Assembly: GCA_007827375.1 (NCBI GenBank)
Contig: VISH01000002.1
Coordinates: 3,373,001 to 3,437,000, forward strand
Direction: 5' to 3'
From: Alteromonadaceae bacterium 2753L.S.0a.02
GTDB lineage: Bacteria > Pseudomonadota > Gammaproteobacteria > Pseudomonadales > Cellvibrionaceae
DNA: 64,000 bases
Shown: positions 40,102-49,713 of the stretch, piece by piece
How the letters are laid out: each line of letters starts with the position of its first letter
Numbering within the stretch: position 1 is the stretch's first letter
Position numbers and translations under genes: made by a program
Notes under the pieces: generated by a model
Seen by the model: only the letters and a program-made list of their open reading frames with translations
Database searches by the model: none
Told to the model about the DNA's origin: nothing

Positions 40102-42777
40102 ATGTTCGCAAAAAGCGACACTTTAATCTGCAGTCTGTTTTTACTACTCATATGCGCGCTCAGTTGCGGATGTAGTCAGGACCAGGTAATGTCAAAATCG
40201 TCGGACGCCTCCAGCTACCAGCGGGAACTAAAAAGCTACATCAACCGAGAGTACGCGCAGTTTCGCAAGCAGCAAATCAGTGATGTCGCTTATAACTTCG
40301 AAGTAGACATCAGTAGTCGCGATCACTTCAGCGGCGTAGCCACCATTGACTTTAACTTGGCCGACAGCCTCTCTCCCGTCACTCTGGATTTCGATGAGGG
40401 CACGCTGTTACGCGTGGAAGTCAATGGTCAGCCCATTACTACAGATTATGAAAAATGGTTTATTACCATAGCAGCTGAACATCTCTCCAAAGGCCACAAT
40501 ACAATTGTCATCGCCTACCAGCGCAACTACACCAACACAGGGGCCGGCCTTTATCAGTTTCGCGACCCTGAAACCGATAAGGTTTATTTATACACGCAAT
40601 TTGAACCCTACGAAGCCAATAAGTTTGCTCCGCTGTTCGATCAGCCAGATATAAAAGCAACATTCACCATGAATGTTATTGCACCGTTGGACTGGCAAGT
40701 AATTAGCGCTACCCGTGAATCGCAAATCACGCCAATCTCCACCACCACCAAACGCTGGCAATTTCCAACCACCAAACTCATCCCCAGCTATATTTTTTCA
40801 CTGCACGCCGGACCATTTCGCATTTGGGAAGACAACAGCGGAACAATTCCGCTGCGCCTATTTGCAAGACAAGAAGTCGCTGAATTTATTGAAGCGAATA
40901 TCTGGTTTGATATCACACACAAAGCCTTCAGCTTCTTTAACGAATACTACAGCTTTCCCTACCCTTTCGAAAAATACGACCAATTACTGGTACCCAATTT
41001 CAATTTCGGTGCCATGGAAAATGTTGGCGCTATTACCTTTAGTGAAAATCGATTTATAAGTCGGGGCGAAAAAACCAAAGCCGAAAACTTTTATCTTGCA
41101 GAAGTTATTGCGCACGAGATGGCTCATCAGTGGTTCGGCGATATCGTTACCATGGATTGGTGGAATGGCCTTTGGCTCAATGAAAGTTTTGCAACTTTGA
41201 TGGCATTCCTAGCTGTGGAAGCAAACCCTGATTTTGATGATGTTTGGAATGAATTTCTAAAACTGAAAAATTGGGCCTACTACGAAGATCAATTGGTGAC
41301 CACTCACCCTATTGATGTGCCTGTTGCACATCCGGGAGAAGTATTTTCGTTAATCGACGGTATTTCCTACGGTAAAGGCGCTTCTGTATTGCAACAACTG
41401 CGCTATTTACTGGGAGAAAAAACGTTTCAAAATGCTGTTGCAACTTATATCGAGAAACACCAATACAATAACGCTCAACTAAGTGATTTTGTTGCTGCTA
41501 TGAGCCAAACCGCAAATACAGATATGACTGGTTGGGCTCACGAATGGCTAAAAATACCGGGGGTTAACACTATTGAACCGCAATTCAATTGCTCAGAAGG
41601 AAAACTACAAACAATAAAAATTATCCAGTATGCGCCCGAAGCATGGCAACAACTTCGTACCCAAAAAGTTCAGCTGGCATTATTTAATCGGTCGAAATCT
41701 GAGATGAAACTCAGCAGTGTAATACCGGTAATTTACCGGGGCGAGCTTACCCCAGTCTCGATCGCAGCCAATACCCCTTGCCCGGATTTTATTTACGCGA
41801 ATTTTCAAAATTGGGGGTATGTGAAATTACGGTTTGACGAGCGTTCGCTACAAAGCCTGCAGCAATCGATTACAGAGTTTAAAGACGATCAACTGCGTGC
41901 ATCCCTTTGGCAAGACCTGTGGCGTATGGTTGATGATATGCAATTTAGTTTACATGATTATGTTGCGCTAGTGGATAGCCATATATCCGCAGAAACCAAT
42001 GAAACTACACTTTCTTCAATTACTTTTTTGCTAGCGCTGGCCTTCGACGAACTGGAGGCAATGCATAAAAATACAATTTTCACCGAGACTTTAAATAGCA
42101 TCGAAAATTTAAGTTGGCGAGAATTTGAACACGCACCCGTGACAAGTTCAATTCGGAAACTGTGGTTTCGCGCTGCGATTTCGGCAAGTTTTAATCCCTC
42201 CCGGTTAACAGAACTTGCAAACATGCTCAGTGCCAATCAGGGGGACGAACTTCTTCAAGATCAAGAAACACGCTGGTTGATAATACAGCAGCTGAGCCGC
42301 TATCAGTTCGGCGATGCAACGAAACTGATACAGCATGAACTCGTGCGAGATTCTTCCGAACGAGGTCGCGAAGCCGCTTTAATCGCAAATGCAATAAGGC
42401 CGGAAATGGCAGTGAAACAACAATGGATGACGGCCCTATTGGACAACAGCGAATCGCTTAAACTCAGCGATTTAACTGCGGTGTGGAAGCGCCTTTTCCC
42501 TGGAATTCAGCAAAATATGCTGCAATCAAATGGTGCGGAGATTCTCAGCGCTTTACCGGAAATCAGTCGTTCTAGACAGGGAATATTTATCAACAAACTC
42601 GCCGATTATGTCGTGCCCAGTGCCTGTAATACACAGAATGCCGCAAGCTTGCAAAAACTTCTGGATAACCCCAAGGGCATAGACACGCGCTTTATAAAAG
42701 CGATAAAAATCAATCTTCAAACAACGCAGCGTTGCCTCGCGAAGAGCCAACTAATGTTGACATCCGTTAGCGAGTAA
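40102..42777 (+). CDS. M1-family zinc aminopeptidase, lipoprotein
   Basis: An 891-residue gluzincin aminopeptidase. Substrate-binding motif 'FGAMENVGAITF' (G303-N307 region), zinc site 'HEMAHQWFGD' (His338, Glu339, His342) and the third ligand Glu361 in 'WLNESFATL', with the expected spacing. The C-terminal ERAP1-like helical region is complete. Unlike cytoplasmic E. coli PepN it starts with a lipoprotein signal ('SLFLLLICALSCGC', lipid cysteine about residue 22-24), so it is exported and anchored, probably for trimming peptides in the periplasm or at the surface. The AGGGGAAATC ahead of ATG 40102 is a good ribosome site. Its end overlaps the convergent purU gene by 11 bp. Confidence 0.93.
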   Translation: MFAKSDTLICSLFLLLICALSCGCSQDQVMSKSSDASSYQRELKSYINREYAQFRKQQISDVAYNFEVDISSRDHFSGVATIDFNLADSLSPVTLDFDEGTLLRVEVNGQPITTDYEKWFITIAAEHLSKGHNTIVIAYQRNYTNTGAGLYQFRDPETDKVYLYTQFEPYEANKFAPLFDQPDIKATFTMNVIAPLDWQVISATRESQITPISTTTKRWQFPTTKLIPSYIFSLHAGPFRIWEDNSGTIPLRLFARQEVAEFIEANIWFDITHKAFSFFNEYYSFPYPFEKYDQLLVPNFNFGAMENVGAITFSENRFISRGEKTKAENFYLAEVIAHEMAHQWFGDIVTMDWWNGLWLNESFATLMAFLAVEANPDFDDVWNEFLKLKNWAYYEDQLVTTHPIDVPVAHPGEVFSLIDGISYGKGASVLQQLRYLLGEKTFQNAVATYIEKHQYNNAQLSDFVAAMSQTANTDMTGWAHEWLKIPGVNTIEPQFNCSEGKLQTIKIIQYAPEAWQQLRTQKVQLALFNRSKSEMKLSSVIPVIYRGELTPVSIAANTPCPDFIYANFQNWGYVKLRFDERSLQSLQQSITEFKDDQLRASLWQDLWRMVDDMQFSLHDYVALVDSHISAETNETTLSSITFLLALAFDELEAMHKNTIFTETLNSIENLSWREFEHAPVTSSIRKLWFRAAISASFNPSRLTELANMLSANQGDELLQDQETRWLIIQQLSRYQFGDATKLIQHELVRDSSERGREAALIANAIRPEMAVKQQWMTALLDNSESLKLSDLTAVWKRLFPGIQQNMLQSNGAEILSALPEISRSRQGIFINKLADYVVPSACNTQNAASLQKLLDNPKGIDTRFIKAIKINLQTTQRCLAKSQLMLTSVSE

Positions 42778-43633
42778 ATACCACGGTTTTACGCCCGTTT
42801 AGTAAAATCCGATTCTCCACATGCCAACGCACTGCACGTTGCAGCACAACAGCTTCGATATCGCGCCCTAGCTCTACCAGTTCTTCAGGCGAGTTAGCAT
42901 GAGTAACCCGTTCAACAGCCTGTTCAATGATCGGCCCTTCATCTAGCTCGGCCGTCACATAATGGGCGGTCGCACCGATAAGTTTTACACCACGATCGTA
43001 AGCTTGGTGGTAGGGCTTGGCCCCTTTAAAACCAGGCAGAAATGAATGGTGAATGTTTATTGCACGTCCTTCGAGATTTTTACAAAGATTGTCAGACAAA
43101 ATTTGCATGTAGCGCGCAAGGACCAGTAATTCCGCGCCGCTATCGTTCATTAAATTTAATATTTGCTGTTCTTGCTGGGGCTTGGTGTCTTTAGTTACAG
43201 GAAGGTAATGGTAGGGCACGTCATACCACTCCGTAAGTGGTCGCATTTCTTCATGATTGGAAACCACCCCCACAATGTCGACCGGCAGCGTACCGCGCTT
43301 CCAACTGTTTAATAAATTGTTTAAACAATGCCCCCATTGCGATACCGCAATCAAAACCTTAGCTCGTTTGCGACCGTCACACAGGCTCCAATCCATTTGG
43401 TAGCGATCGGCGATTGAATGGAAAGCCGATTCCACATCGTTCAGGCTTTTCGGCCCCTCAACCGATTCCAACAGAGTGCGCATAAAAAAGCGCTTGGTGG
43501 TGACATCCTCAAACTGTGAAGATTCACGAATATTGAAACCCTGTAAAGAAAACAGGCTCGCCACCGAGGCGACGATTCCCGGCTGATCTTTGCAACTGAA
43601 TTTTAAAATCAGCTCTTCGACTTTTTGTGACAT
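42767..43633 (-). CDS. purU: Formyltetrahydrofolate deformylase
   Basis: A 288-residue PurU that hydrolyses 10-formyltetrahydrofolate to formate and tetrahydrofolate. An N-terminal ACT domain ('FSCKDQPGIVASVASLFSLQGFNI') is followed by the formyltransferase-like domain with 'VLIAVSQWGHCLNNLL', 'GVVSNHEEMRPLTEWYDVPY', 'RYMQILSD', 'INIHHSFLPGFKGAKPYHQA' and 'IGATAHYVT--LDEGPII' (one short gap here). The catalytic Asn-His-Asp trio of the family is kept. Length agrees with known PurU (~280-290). Convergent with the aminopeptidase gene. Confidence 0.95.
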   Translation of the reverse strand: MSQKVEELILKFSCKDQPGIVASVASLFSLQGFNIRESSQFEDVTTKRFFMRTLLESVEGPKSLNDVESAFHSIADRYQMDWSLCDGRKRAKVLIAVSQWGHCLNNLLNSWKRGTLPVDIVGVVSNHEEMRPLTEWYDVPYHYLPVTKDTKPQQEQQILNLMNDSGAELLVLARYMQILSDNLCKNLEGRAINIHHSFLPGFKGAKPYHQAYDRGVKLIGATAHYVTAELDEGPIIEQAVERVTHANSPEELVELGRDIEAVVLQRAVRWHVENRILLNGRKTVVFTR

Positions 43634-43694
43634 GGTTTCCCCTGTATAGGCCCAGAAAACAGGGGCGAGATCATAGCAGGGAGCTATTCGCTTG

Positions 43695-44516
43695 TCATTG
43701 CGACGACGACGCCATTTGCATCATTAGGTCACCGAGCGTTGCGCTGAGATCAGACGCTCCGCAGAGTGACCATCCGCCGTCCACAGGTATCACCGCACCG
43801 CTGACATAGCTGGCCAGCGGCGAACCTAAAAACAAGCATAAATTGCCAACATCTTCGGGATTTCCCAGGCGTTTTAGCGGAACGGAATGAGTGGTAAGCG
43901 TAATGAGTTCCTGGGTGGGTGCTAACCGTTTCATTCCCTCTGTCCCCTGAATGGGGCCCGGCACCACGCTGTTTACGCGAATGCCCTCGGGCCCCCACTC
44001 CATTGCGAGGGTACGGGTCACCATATCGACACCAGCCTTTGCTGAACAAACATGCGCCTGGGCAATCATGGGCAGGAAGGCCTGGGGAGCGGAAACATTA
44101 ATAATACTGGAACCCGGTTTACGAAGATGAGGATAGGCGGCCTTGAGTACATGAAAGGTACCCAACAAATCAATTTCCATGACCGCACGAAACCCATTGG
44201 ATGAAATACCCTTGGCTAAAGCTGGAAAATTACCGGCGGCACCACTAACGACGACATCGAAGGCGCCCCAACGATTCGCTACCTGCTGTAATCCAGCAAT
44301 GACTGCCGTTTCGTCGCGCACATCCGCCGCAAACCCCATGGCATCGCCATATTTGCTCAGCGTGGCAACGGCGGCGTCTACTTTTTCCTGACTGCGACTG
44401 GCTACCGCGACCTGGGCTCCGCAACGCGCGAAGCTCTCAGCAATGCCAAGGTTAATACCACTGGTACCTCCGACAACAACAACTGTTTTGTCACTGTAAT
44501 CAATCTTCTGAATCAT
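43695..44516 (-). CDS. SDR-family 2,4-dienoyl-CoA reductase (DECR2-like)
   Basis: A 273-residue short-chain reductase. The NADPH motif is 'VVVGGTSGINLGIAESFARCG'. The usual catalytic Tyr of Y-x-x-x-K is replaced: the segment reads 'AHVCSAKAGVD', with only Lys kept. The same pattern (HAGSAKAAVD) is found in peroxisomal DECR2, and the neighbouring 'AMEWGPEGIRVNSVVPGPIQGTEGM' also matches DECR2 closely, so the missing Tyr is a family trait and not a defect. It would reduce the 2,4-double bonds of unsaturated fatty acyl-CoA. The enoyl-CoA hydratase gene starts just upstream (11-bp gap), which supports a fatty-acid breakdown unit. Confidence 0.85.
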   Translation of the reverse strand: MIQKIDYSDKTVVVVGGTSGINLGIAESFARCGAQVAVASRSQEKVDAAVATLSKYGDAMGFAADVRDETAVIAGLQQVANRWGAFDVVVSGAAGNFPALAKGISSNGFRAVMEIDLLGTFHVLKAAYPHLRKPGSSIINVSAPQAFLPMIAQAHVCSAKAGVDMVTRTLAMEWGPEGIRVNSVVPGPIQGTEGMKRLAPTQELITLTTHSVPLKRLGNPEDVGNLCLFLGSPLASYVSGAVIPVDGGWSLCGASDLSATLGDLMMQMASSSQ

Positions 44517-44527
44517 TATTATTAGCC

Positions 44528-45307
44528 TCAGTTAAATTGAGAAAAATCCGCAGCGCGCTTTTCCAGAAACGCCGTAACCGCTTCGGCGAACTCCGGCCCT
44601 TGAAGCGCCAACGCAAATTCACGCAACTCGTTCTGTAGTGCCTCCCCGGCAGTATTTTGCAAAGCTTGGCCCAGAAGCTTCTTAGTAGCGCGCACGGCTC
44701 CTGGCGGTTTTATAGCGAGCCTACCGCACTGCTCGCGAGCAAATTCCAAGGGTCGTTCTTCAATACTGTTTACTAATCCCGTCTGCAAGGCCTGTTGTGC
44801 GTCAAAGCTGTCGCCCAACAGCAACCACTCTGCAGCCTTAGGGTAGCCGACCAACTTGGGCAGTAGCTCCGACGCAGCAAATTCCGGGCACAAGCCCAAA
44901 TTCACAAAAGGTAGGGCAAAACTTGCCTGCGCTGAGCAATACACCAAATCGCAATGAAGCAGTAAGGTGGTTCCAATACCCACCGCCAAGCCCTCTACGG
45001 CACATACCACGGGCTTGGGACAACGCTGAATTTGCTGCATAAAGCGCAATATTGGGTTGCTTGGGGAATTGATTAACTCGGGATGCGCAGCAAACTGGGC
45101 AAAATCGTTGAGATCGTTGCCACTGGTAAAACAGTCGCTGCTGCCATGCAGCAAAACTACTCGTATTTGTGTCGACTGTGTTGCCGAAGCAATGGCATCG
45201 GCCATCGCGGTATACATCTCAAGGTTTAATGCGTTCTTTTTATCGGGTCGGGCGATGCCAATCTCACAAATACGATTGGCCAGTGACACCTTGATGTAAT
45301 CAGTCAT
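44528..45307 (-). CDS. Enoyl-CoA hydratase/isomerase family protein
   Basis: A 259-residue crotonase. The oxyanion-hole segments are 'HGSSDCFTSGNDLNDFAQF' and 'AVEGLAVGIGTTLLLHCDLV'. The catalytic Glu pair of true hydratases is not clear: 'FALPFVNLGLCPEFAAS' has a Glu late in the second position, and this pattern fits a delta3,delta2-enoyl-CoA isomerase. With a DECR2-like reductase 11 bp downstream, breakdown of unsaturated fatty acids is a good guess. ATG 45307 has AGGA 7 bases upstream; GTG 45313 is the alternative. Confidence 0.87.
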   Translation of the reverse strand: MTDYIKVSLANRICEIGIARPDKKNALNLEMYTAMADAIASATQSTQIRVVLLHGSSDCFTSGNDLNDFAQFAAHPELINSPSNPILRFMQQIQRCPKPVVCAVEGLAVGIGTTLLLHCDLVYCSAQASFALPFVNLGLCPEFAASELLPKLVGYPKAAEWLLLGDSFDAQQALQTGLVNSIEERPLEFAREQCGRLAIKPPGAVRATKKLLGQALQNTAGEALQNELREFALALQGPEFAEAVTAFLEKRAADFSQFN

Positions 45308-45479
45308 CCTCACTTCCTGTGGCAGTGTATTGAGAGCCGTGTTTTTTGGAGCAGTGCTACCAGTTTAGCGGCAAAAATTGACGAGCTGGGAGTTTTCTTG
45401 GGATTTTGCGGACGCTGACTTGCATCTGAACTCGCGCCCGTTACAATCGCGCTTCTCATTCCGGAACCAAAAACACCTT

Positions 45480-47216
45480 ATGAATATTCGCAAGTTTCTC
45501 GCAGACCGAGTACGCAACGCCATGTCTGACGTAGGTATTCCCAACGATTACAGCCCTCACCTGGCCATCAGTAAAAAAGCCGGTTTTGGCGACTATCAAG
45601 CCAACGGCGCCATGGCAGCAGCGAAGTCGATGAAAGCCAATCCCCGCGAGCTTGCACAAGCCATTGTAAATAGCTTAGATCTCACCGGCGTCGCAGAAAA
45701 AGTGGAAATCGCAGGGCCCGGCTTCATTAATATCCACCTCCAGAATGACTGGCTAGCACGTCAACTCGAAAATTCCAGCAACGCGAAAAACCTCGACGCC
45801 CAATCCACCCATGAGCCACAAACTGTGGTAGTTGATTATTCTTCACCCAATCTTGCCAAGGAAATGCACGTGGGCCATCTACGATCCACCATTATTGGCG
45901 ATTGTTTGGCGCGAATTCTGGAATTTAACGGAGACACCGTCATTCGCCAAAACCATGTGGGGGATTGGGGCACGCAATTCGGAATGCTCATCGCCGAACT
46001 GGAAGCGCATCTCAGCGAGGGCGAACAGCCAGATTTTGCACTGAAAGATCTCGAAGGCTTTTACCAACAAGCGAAGGCCCATTTTGATACCGACGAAACT
46101 TTCGCCAATAAAGCGCGCGACTACGTCGTAAAACTGCAATCGGGCGATGCCCATATTCTCGAATTGTGGCAGGCTTTTAAAGAAGTGTCGCTACGGCACA
46201 GTGAAGAAATTTATAAAACCTTGAATGTCACCCTAACACCCGAAGACGTTCGCGGCGAAAGTGCCTACAACAATGATCTCGCCGCAGTGGTACACGACCT
46301 GCAAGAAAAAGGATTCGCCACAGAAGATGAAGGCGCCCAAGTGGTATTCCTTCAGGAATTGGCCGATAAAAATGGCGACCCCAGCCCGGTGATTATCCGA
46401 AAAAAAGACGGCGGATTTCTTTACGCAACAACCGATTTGGCGGCGTTGCGTTTTCGTACTGGCGTTCTGCATGCTGATCGCATCATGTACTTTATTGACG
46501 CGCGCCAATCGTTGCATATGCAGCAGGTTTTCACCGTTGCCAGAAAAGCGAATTTTGTAAATGAATGGGTGAGCCTCGAGCATCACCCCTTCGGTACCAT
46601 GATGGGCAGCGATGGAAAACCCTTTAAAACCCGCAGCGGTGGCACCGTAAAACTTGCGGAATTATTACAGGAAGCTGTAGAACGCGCAGCTAAAGTGATT
46701 CAGGACAATAGCGAACTTCCTGCCGAAGAAGCCTCCAGCATTGCACGTAAAGTCGGCATCGGTGCTATTAAATATGCCGACCTTTCGAAAACGCGTACCA
46801 ATGATTACGTTTTTAACTGGGATGCCATGCTCAGTTTCGAAGGAAATACGGGCCCCTACTTACAGTACGCTTACACCCGAATTCGAAGTATTTTCCGTAA
46901 AGCGCAAATTGATATGGACAGCTTCGAAGCCGAATTGCACATCGCTGAACCACAAGAGAAAACTCTAGCATTAAAATCTCTGCAGTTCGCGGAAGTGATC
47001 GAGCAAGTGGCTAACGAAGCGATGCCACATATTTTGTGTAACTACCTGTATGATCTTGCAAGCCTGTTCATGACCTTTTACGAAGCGTGTCCGATTCTTA
47101 AAAGTGATGTGCCTGATGATGTTCGTAACAGTCGCCTGGTATTAAGCCGCGCCGTGGCCAAAACTCTGGCACTGGGGCTGGATTTGTTAGGCATCGAAGT
47201 GATGGAGCGCATGTAA
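45480..47216 (+). CDS. argS: Arginyl-tRNA synthetase
   Basis: A 578-residue class I synthetase (E. coli ArgS 577). The HIGH-like motif is 'SPNLAKEMHVGHLRSTIIGD', with the arginine-specific flanks. The editing-free core is followed by 'TRTNDYVFNWDAMLSFEGNTG' and the anticodon-binding helices to the end ('LGLDLLGIEVMERM'). ArgS lacks a canonical KMSKS in many bacteria; 'GTMMGSDGKPFKTRSGGTV' is the corresponding loop. ATG 45480 is used as the family starts MNIRKFLADRV-like. Divergent from the enoyl-CoA hydratase gene. Confidence 0.97.
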   Translation: MNIRKFLADRVRNAMSDVGIPNDYSPHLAISKKAGFGDYQANGAMAAAKSMKANPRELAQAIVNSLDLTGVAEKVEIAGPGFINIHLQNDWLARQLENSSNAKNLDAQSTHEPQTVVVDYSSPNLAKEMHVGHLRSTIIGDCLARILEFNGDTVIRQNHVGDWGTQFGMLIAELEAHLSEGEQPDFALKDLEGFYQQAKAHFDTDETFANKARDYVVKLQSGDAHILELWQAFKEVSLRHSEEIYKTLNVTLTPEDVRGESAYNNDLAAVVHDLQEKGFATEDEGAQVVFLQELADKNGDPSPVIIRKKDGGFLYATTDLAALRFRTGVLHADRIMYFIDARQSLHMQQVFTVARKANFVNEWVSLEHHPFGTMMGSDGKPFKTRSGGTVKLAELLQEAVERAAKVIQDNSELPAEEASSIARKVGIGAIKYADLSKTRTNDYVFNWDAMLSFEGNTGPYLQYAYTRIRSIFRKAQIDMDSFEAELHIAEPQEKTLALKSLQFAEVIEQVANEAMPHILCNYLYDLASLFMTFYEACPILKSDVPDDVRNSRLVLSRAVAKTLALGLDLLGIEVMERM

Positions 47217-47222
47217 GCTTTG

Positions 47223-47237
47223 CGCTCGAATTGAGCG
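47223..47237. terminator. Small hairpin between argS and the YqcC-like gene
   Basis: CGCTC-GAATT-GAGCG, a 5-bp stem in the 37-bp spacer between convergent genes; no T-run. Confidence 0.25.
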
Positions 47238-47253
47238 ATGAATAAATTACCGA

Positions 47254-47583
47254 CTAAGAGGCAGAGCTGAGCTTTTCGTCAATAGTGTTTAACAAGCGAA
47301 CCAGTTCTGCCACATCCAAGCCCAGCCCCCGAAAATATTCTTCAGCCATTGGGGCAATACCACACTGTCGCGGCAGCGGTGTGTCGCTTTCCAACAAACT
47401 TCGCATACGAACTACGAAAACGAACTGCATCCATTGAGAAAAAGTTAGCGTGTCGATACAAAACGGCTGCGTACTTGCTAGTGCTGCCGGACTTGGAGGC
47501 ACGTGTGACCATTCACCTAGATTGCGAAGTTCACATTCCACATCGATCAATAACGACGCCAAATCTAAGCGAATATCTGCCAT
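47254..47583 (-). CDS. YqcC-family protein (DUF446)
   Basis: A 109-residue helical protein matching the YqcC/DUF446 family: 'LLIDVECELRNLGEW', 'PPSPAALASTQPFCIDTLTF', 'WMQFVFVVRM' and 'GIAPMAEEYF' are conserved. The function is unknown; the gene often sits near the tRNA-modification gene truC in enterobacteria, but here it follows dinG by 15 bp and is probably translated from the same transcript. Cytoplasmic, no cofactor motif. Confidence 0.85.
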   Translation of the reverse strand: MADIRLDLASLLIDVECELRNLGEWSHVPPSPAALASTQPFCIDTLTFSQWMQFVFVVRMRSLLESDTPLPRQCGIAPMAEEYFRGLGLDVAELVRLLNTIDEKLSSAS

Positions 47584-47598
47584 TGAATCCCCAAAAAG

Positions 47599-49713
47599 CT
47601 ATCTGATTCCCCCTCCGAACGGAGGTAGCGAGTCTAACAACGCGCGCCCATAACGTTTCGTGAGCAAACGTTTATCGAGAATGGTGACTGTGCCGCTATC
47701 AGATTCGGTACGTAACAAGCGACCACACGCTTGCACCAGTTTGATGGCCGCATCAGGTACCGTAATTTGCATAAATGCGTTACCGCCTGTGGCCTCCACC
47801 CATTCAGCTAACGATGCTTCAATGGGGTCATCAGGCACAGCAAATGGAATTTTGGCAATCACAACGTGGGTGCAGTAAGCACCAGGTAAATCCACACCTT
47901 CAGCAAAACTCGCCAAACCGAATAATACGCTGCCCGATTTTTCATCGATACGTTTTTTGTGTTTCTGCACCAACGCTTGTTTGCTTTCCACACCTTGCAT
48001 CAACACCAGTTTGCGTAAATTGCGGCTTAACAGTTCGTAGACATCGTGCATTTGCTTTCGAGAAGAAAATAGCACCAGCGTGCCGCCTTTCGGATCAACG
48101 ATACTTTCCAGTTGTTTAACCACGCTGTCAGTATGTGCCGGCTGATTCGCTTCCACGGCACTTTCGGGCACCTCCAGAATTGCACGCTTACTGAAATCGA
48201 AAGGACTGGGCACCACGGCATAATTGGCAGAATTGTATGTGCCTGCGCGATACTTAAAGCGGTCGAAAGAATTCAATGCGGTTAAGGTAGCCGATGTTAC
48301 CACCGCACCAAAACAACGGGACCACAAACCGGCATCCAAAGCTCGAGATGCCAGAATCGGGCTGGAAACAATTTCGAAATCGATAACATCATTAAATTCC
48401 AAGAGGGTTATCCAGCGTGCGTAGGGAAATTTTTGGTCGGGTGTGGTATCGGCATAGCTTTCCCAGAGAGTAAGATTAGCTTCAGCGCGCGATAACCACG
48501 TGCCCAATATAGGGTATAGGTTTTCCAAATCCACGCGCGGCACCAAGGGGTGATCATCCTCAAGCAAAGCATCCATTTCGCGATTCAATTTTTGCAAAAT
48601 TAGCACGAGCTCCGAAAACGCATCGACCAATTCAGCAGCGACCGCTTCCACCTCTTGAGGAGCAACGCCCTGTTCAAAGCGCAGCCTCGGACTGAACTGC
48701 TCGCGGTCGATTTCAGCTGTCAGAGCTTGAAAAATATACAGATTTGCCTCGAGAATTGTGCGAACCGTTTTTAACGCCGTTTCCAATGGCTCGGCCAGCT
48801 GACAGAAATAACTGGCTTCGGCCAGCGGTGAAATGAGTGCTGGCCACTGCCCTTCACTTTGCCCGAGCCAGCGAATTGTACTTTTATAGCGTGTATGCGC
48901 CGCGAAATGGTTAATGGCCTTGTCGGGAAGATGGTGGCCCTCATCGAAAATATAAATGGCATCCTCTGGCGCGGGTAAAATTGCCCCTCCCCCTAACGCA
49001 AGATCCGCTAACACCAAATCGTGATTCGCAACAATACAATCGGCATCGTCCAATGCATCGCGCGCTCGAAAAAAAGAGCAGTTGCGAACAAAACTGCATT
49101 TGCGACCACTGCATTGACGGTGATCCGTGGTCACGCGCTGCCAGGTGGGCTGTTCGATTTCTTCGCTCCAATTATCGCGGTCGCCGTCCCATTCACCGCC
49201 AGAAAGCTGCTGCATCATTCGCTGATAAAGTTTTCCCTCGTTGTCACTCATTTGAACTTCATCTTCGTACAACGGCATAAAAGGAATTTCATCTTCCGAT
49301 GCCAACAGGCGATCCAGCTTTGCCAAACACAAATAGCGGCCGCGACCTTTTGCGAGCTGAAATTGAAATTGCAACTCGCTATGCCGCAGGATCTCCGGTA
49401 GATCTTTAAAAACCACTTGCTCTTGCAACGCGACCGTAGCCGTGGCAACAACGAGTTTTTTATTGAGAAATTTGGCGATGGGGAGCGCTGCCAAAAAATA
49501 GGCAACGGTTTTGCCCGTGCCAGTACCAGCTTCAATAACACACACGTGGTTGTCGCTGCTGCGATGTTCTTCCGCATCGAATTCAATGTTACCAAGCGTG
49601 CGCGCTATTTCGGCAATCATCAATTTTTGCCCATAGCGGGGCTTAAGATTTTTAGACTCGAGAAACGTCGAATAAGCGTTTTGGATGGTGGTTTTTATCT
49701 CATCGTCGAGCAC
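47599..49713 (-). CDS. dinG: ATP-dependent DNA helicase DinG
   Basis: A 704-residue XPD-like iron-sulfur helicase. Walker A is 'IEAGTGTGKTVAYFLAALP', the DEAH-type box is 'YIFDEGHHLPD', and the [4Fe-4S] ligands are the cysteines of 'CSGRKCSFVRNCSFF' plus 'DADC'. Helicase motif V/VI regions are 'FGLASFAEGVDLPG' and 'QACGRLLRTESDSG'. It unwinds R-loops and forked DNA with 5'-3' polarity. GTG 49713 overlaps the stop codon of the acyltransferase gene, so it is translated in an operon with it; no LexA box was found for it, unlike E. coli dinG. Confidence 0.95.
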   Translation of the reverse strand: MLDDEIKTTIQNAYSTFLESKNLKPRYGQKLMIAEIARTLGNIEFDAEEHRSSDNHVCVIEAGTGTGKTVAYFLAALPIAKFLNKKLVVATATVALQEQVVFKDLPEILRHSELQFQFQLAKGRGRYLCLAKLDRLLASEDEIPFMPLYEDEVQMSDNEGKLYQRMMQQLSGGEWDGDRDNWSEEIEQPTWQRVTTDHRQCSGRKCSFVRNCSFFRARDALDDADCIVANHDLVLADLALGGGAILPAPEDAIYIFDEGHHLPDKAINHFAAHTRYKSTIRWLGQSEGQWPALISPLAEASYFCQLAEPLETALKTVRTILEANLYIFQALTAEIDREQFSPRLRFEQGVAPQEVEAVAAELVDAFSELVLILQKLNREMDALLEDDHPLVPRVDLENLYPILGTWLSRAEANLTLWESYADTTPDQKFPYARWITLLEFNDVIDFEIVSSPILASRALDAGLWSRCFGAVVTSATLTALNSFDRFKYRAGTYNSANYAVVPSPFDFSKRAILEVPESAVEANQPAHTDSVVKQLESIVDPKGGTLVLFSSRKQMHDVYELLSRNLRKLVLMQGVESKQALVQKHKKRIDEKSGSVLFGLASFAEGVDLPGAYCTHVVIAKIPFAVPDDPIEASLAEWVEATGGNAFMQITVPDAAIKLVQACGRLLRTESDSGTVTILDKRLLTKRYGRALLDSLPPFGGGIR

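Noticed and set aside
43695..44516. Inactive SDR pseudogene because the catalytic Tyr is missing
   Set aside because: The same change and flanking motifs define the DECR2 branch, and the frame is intact.
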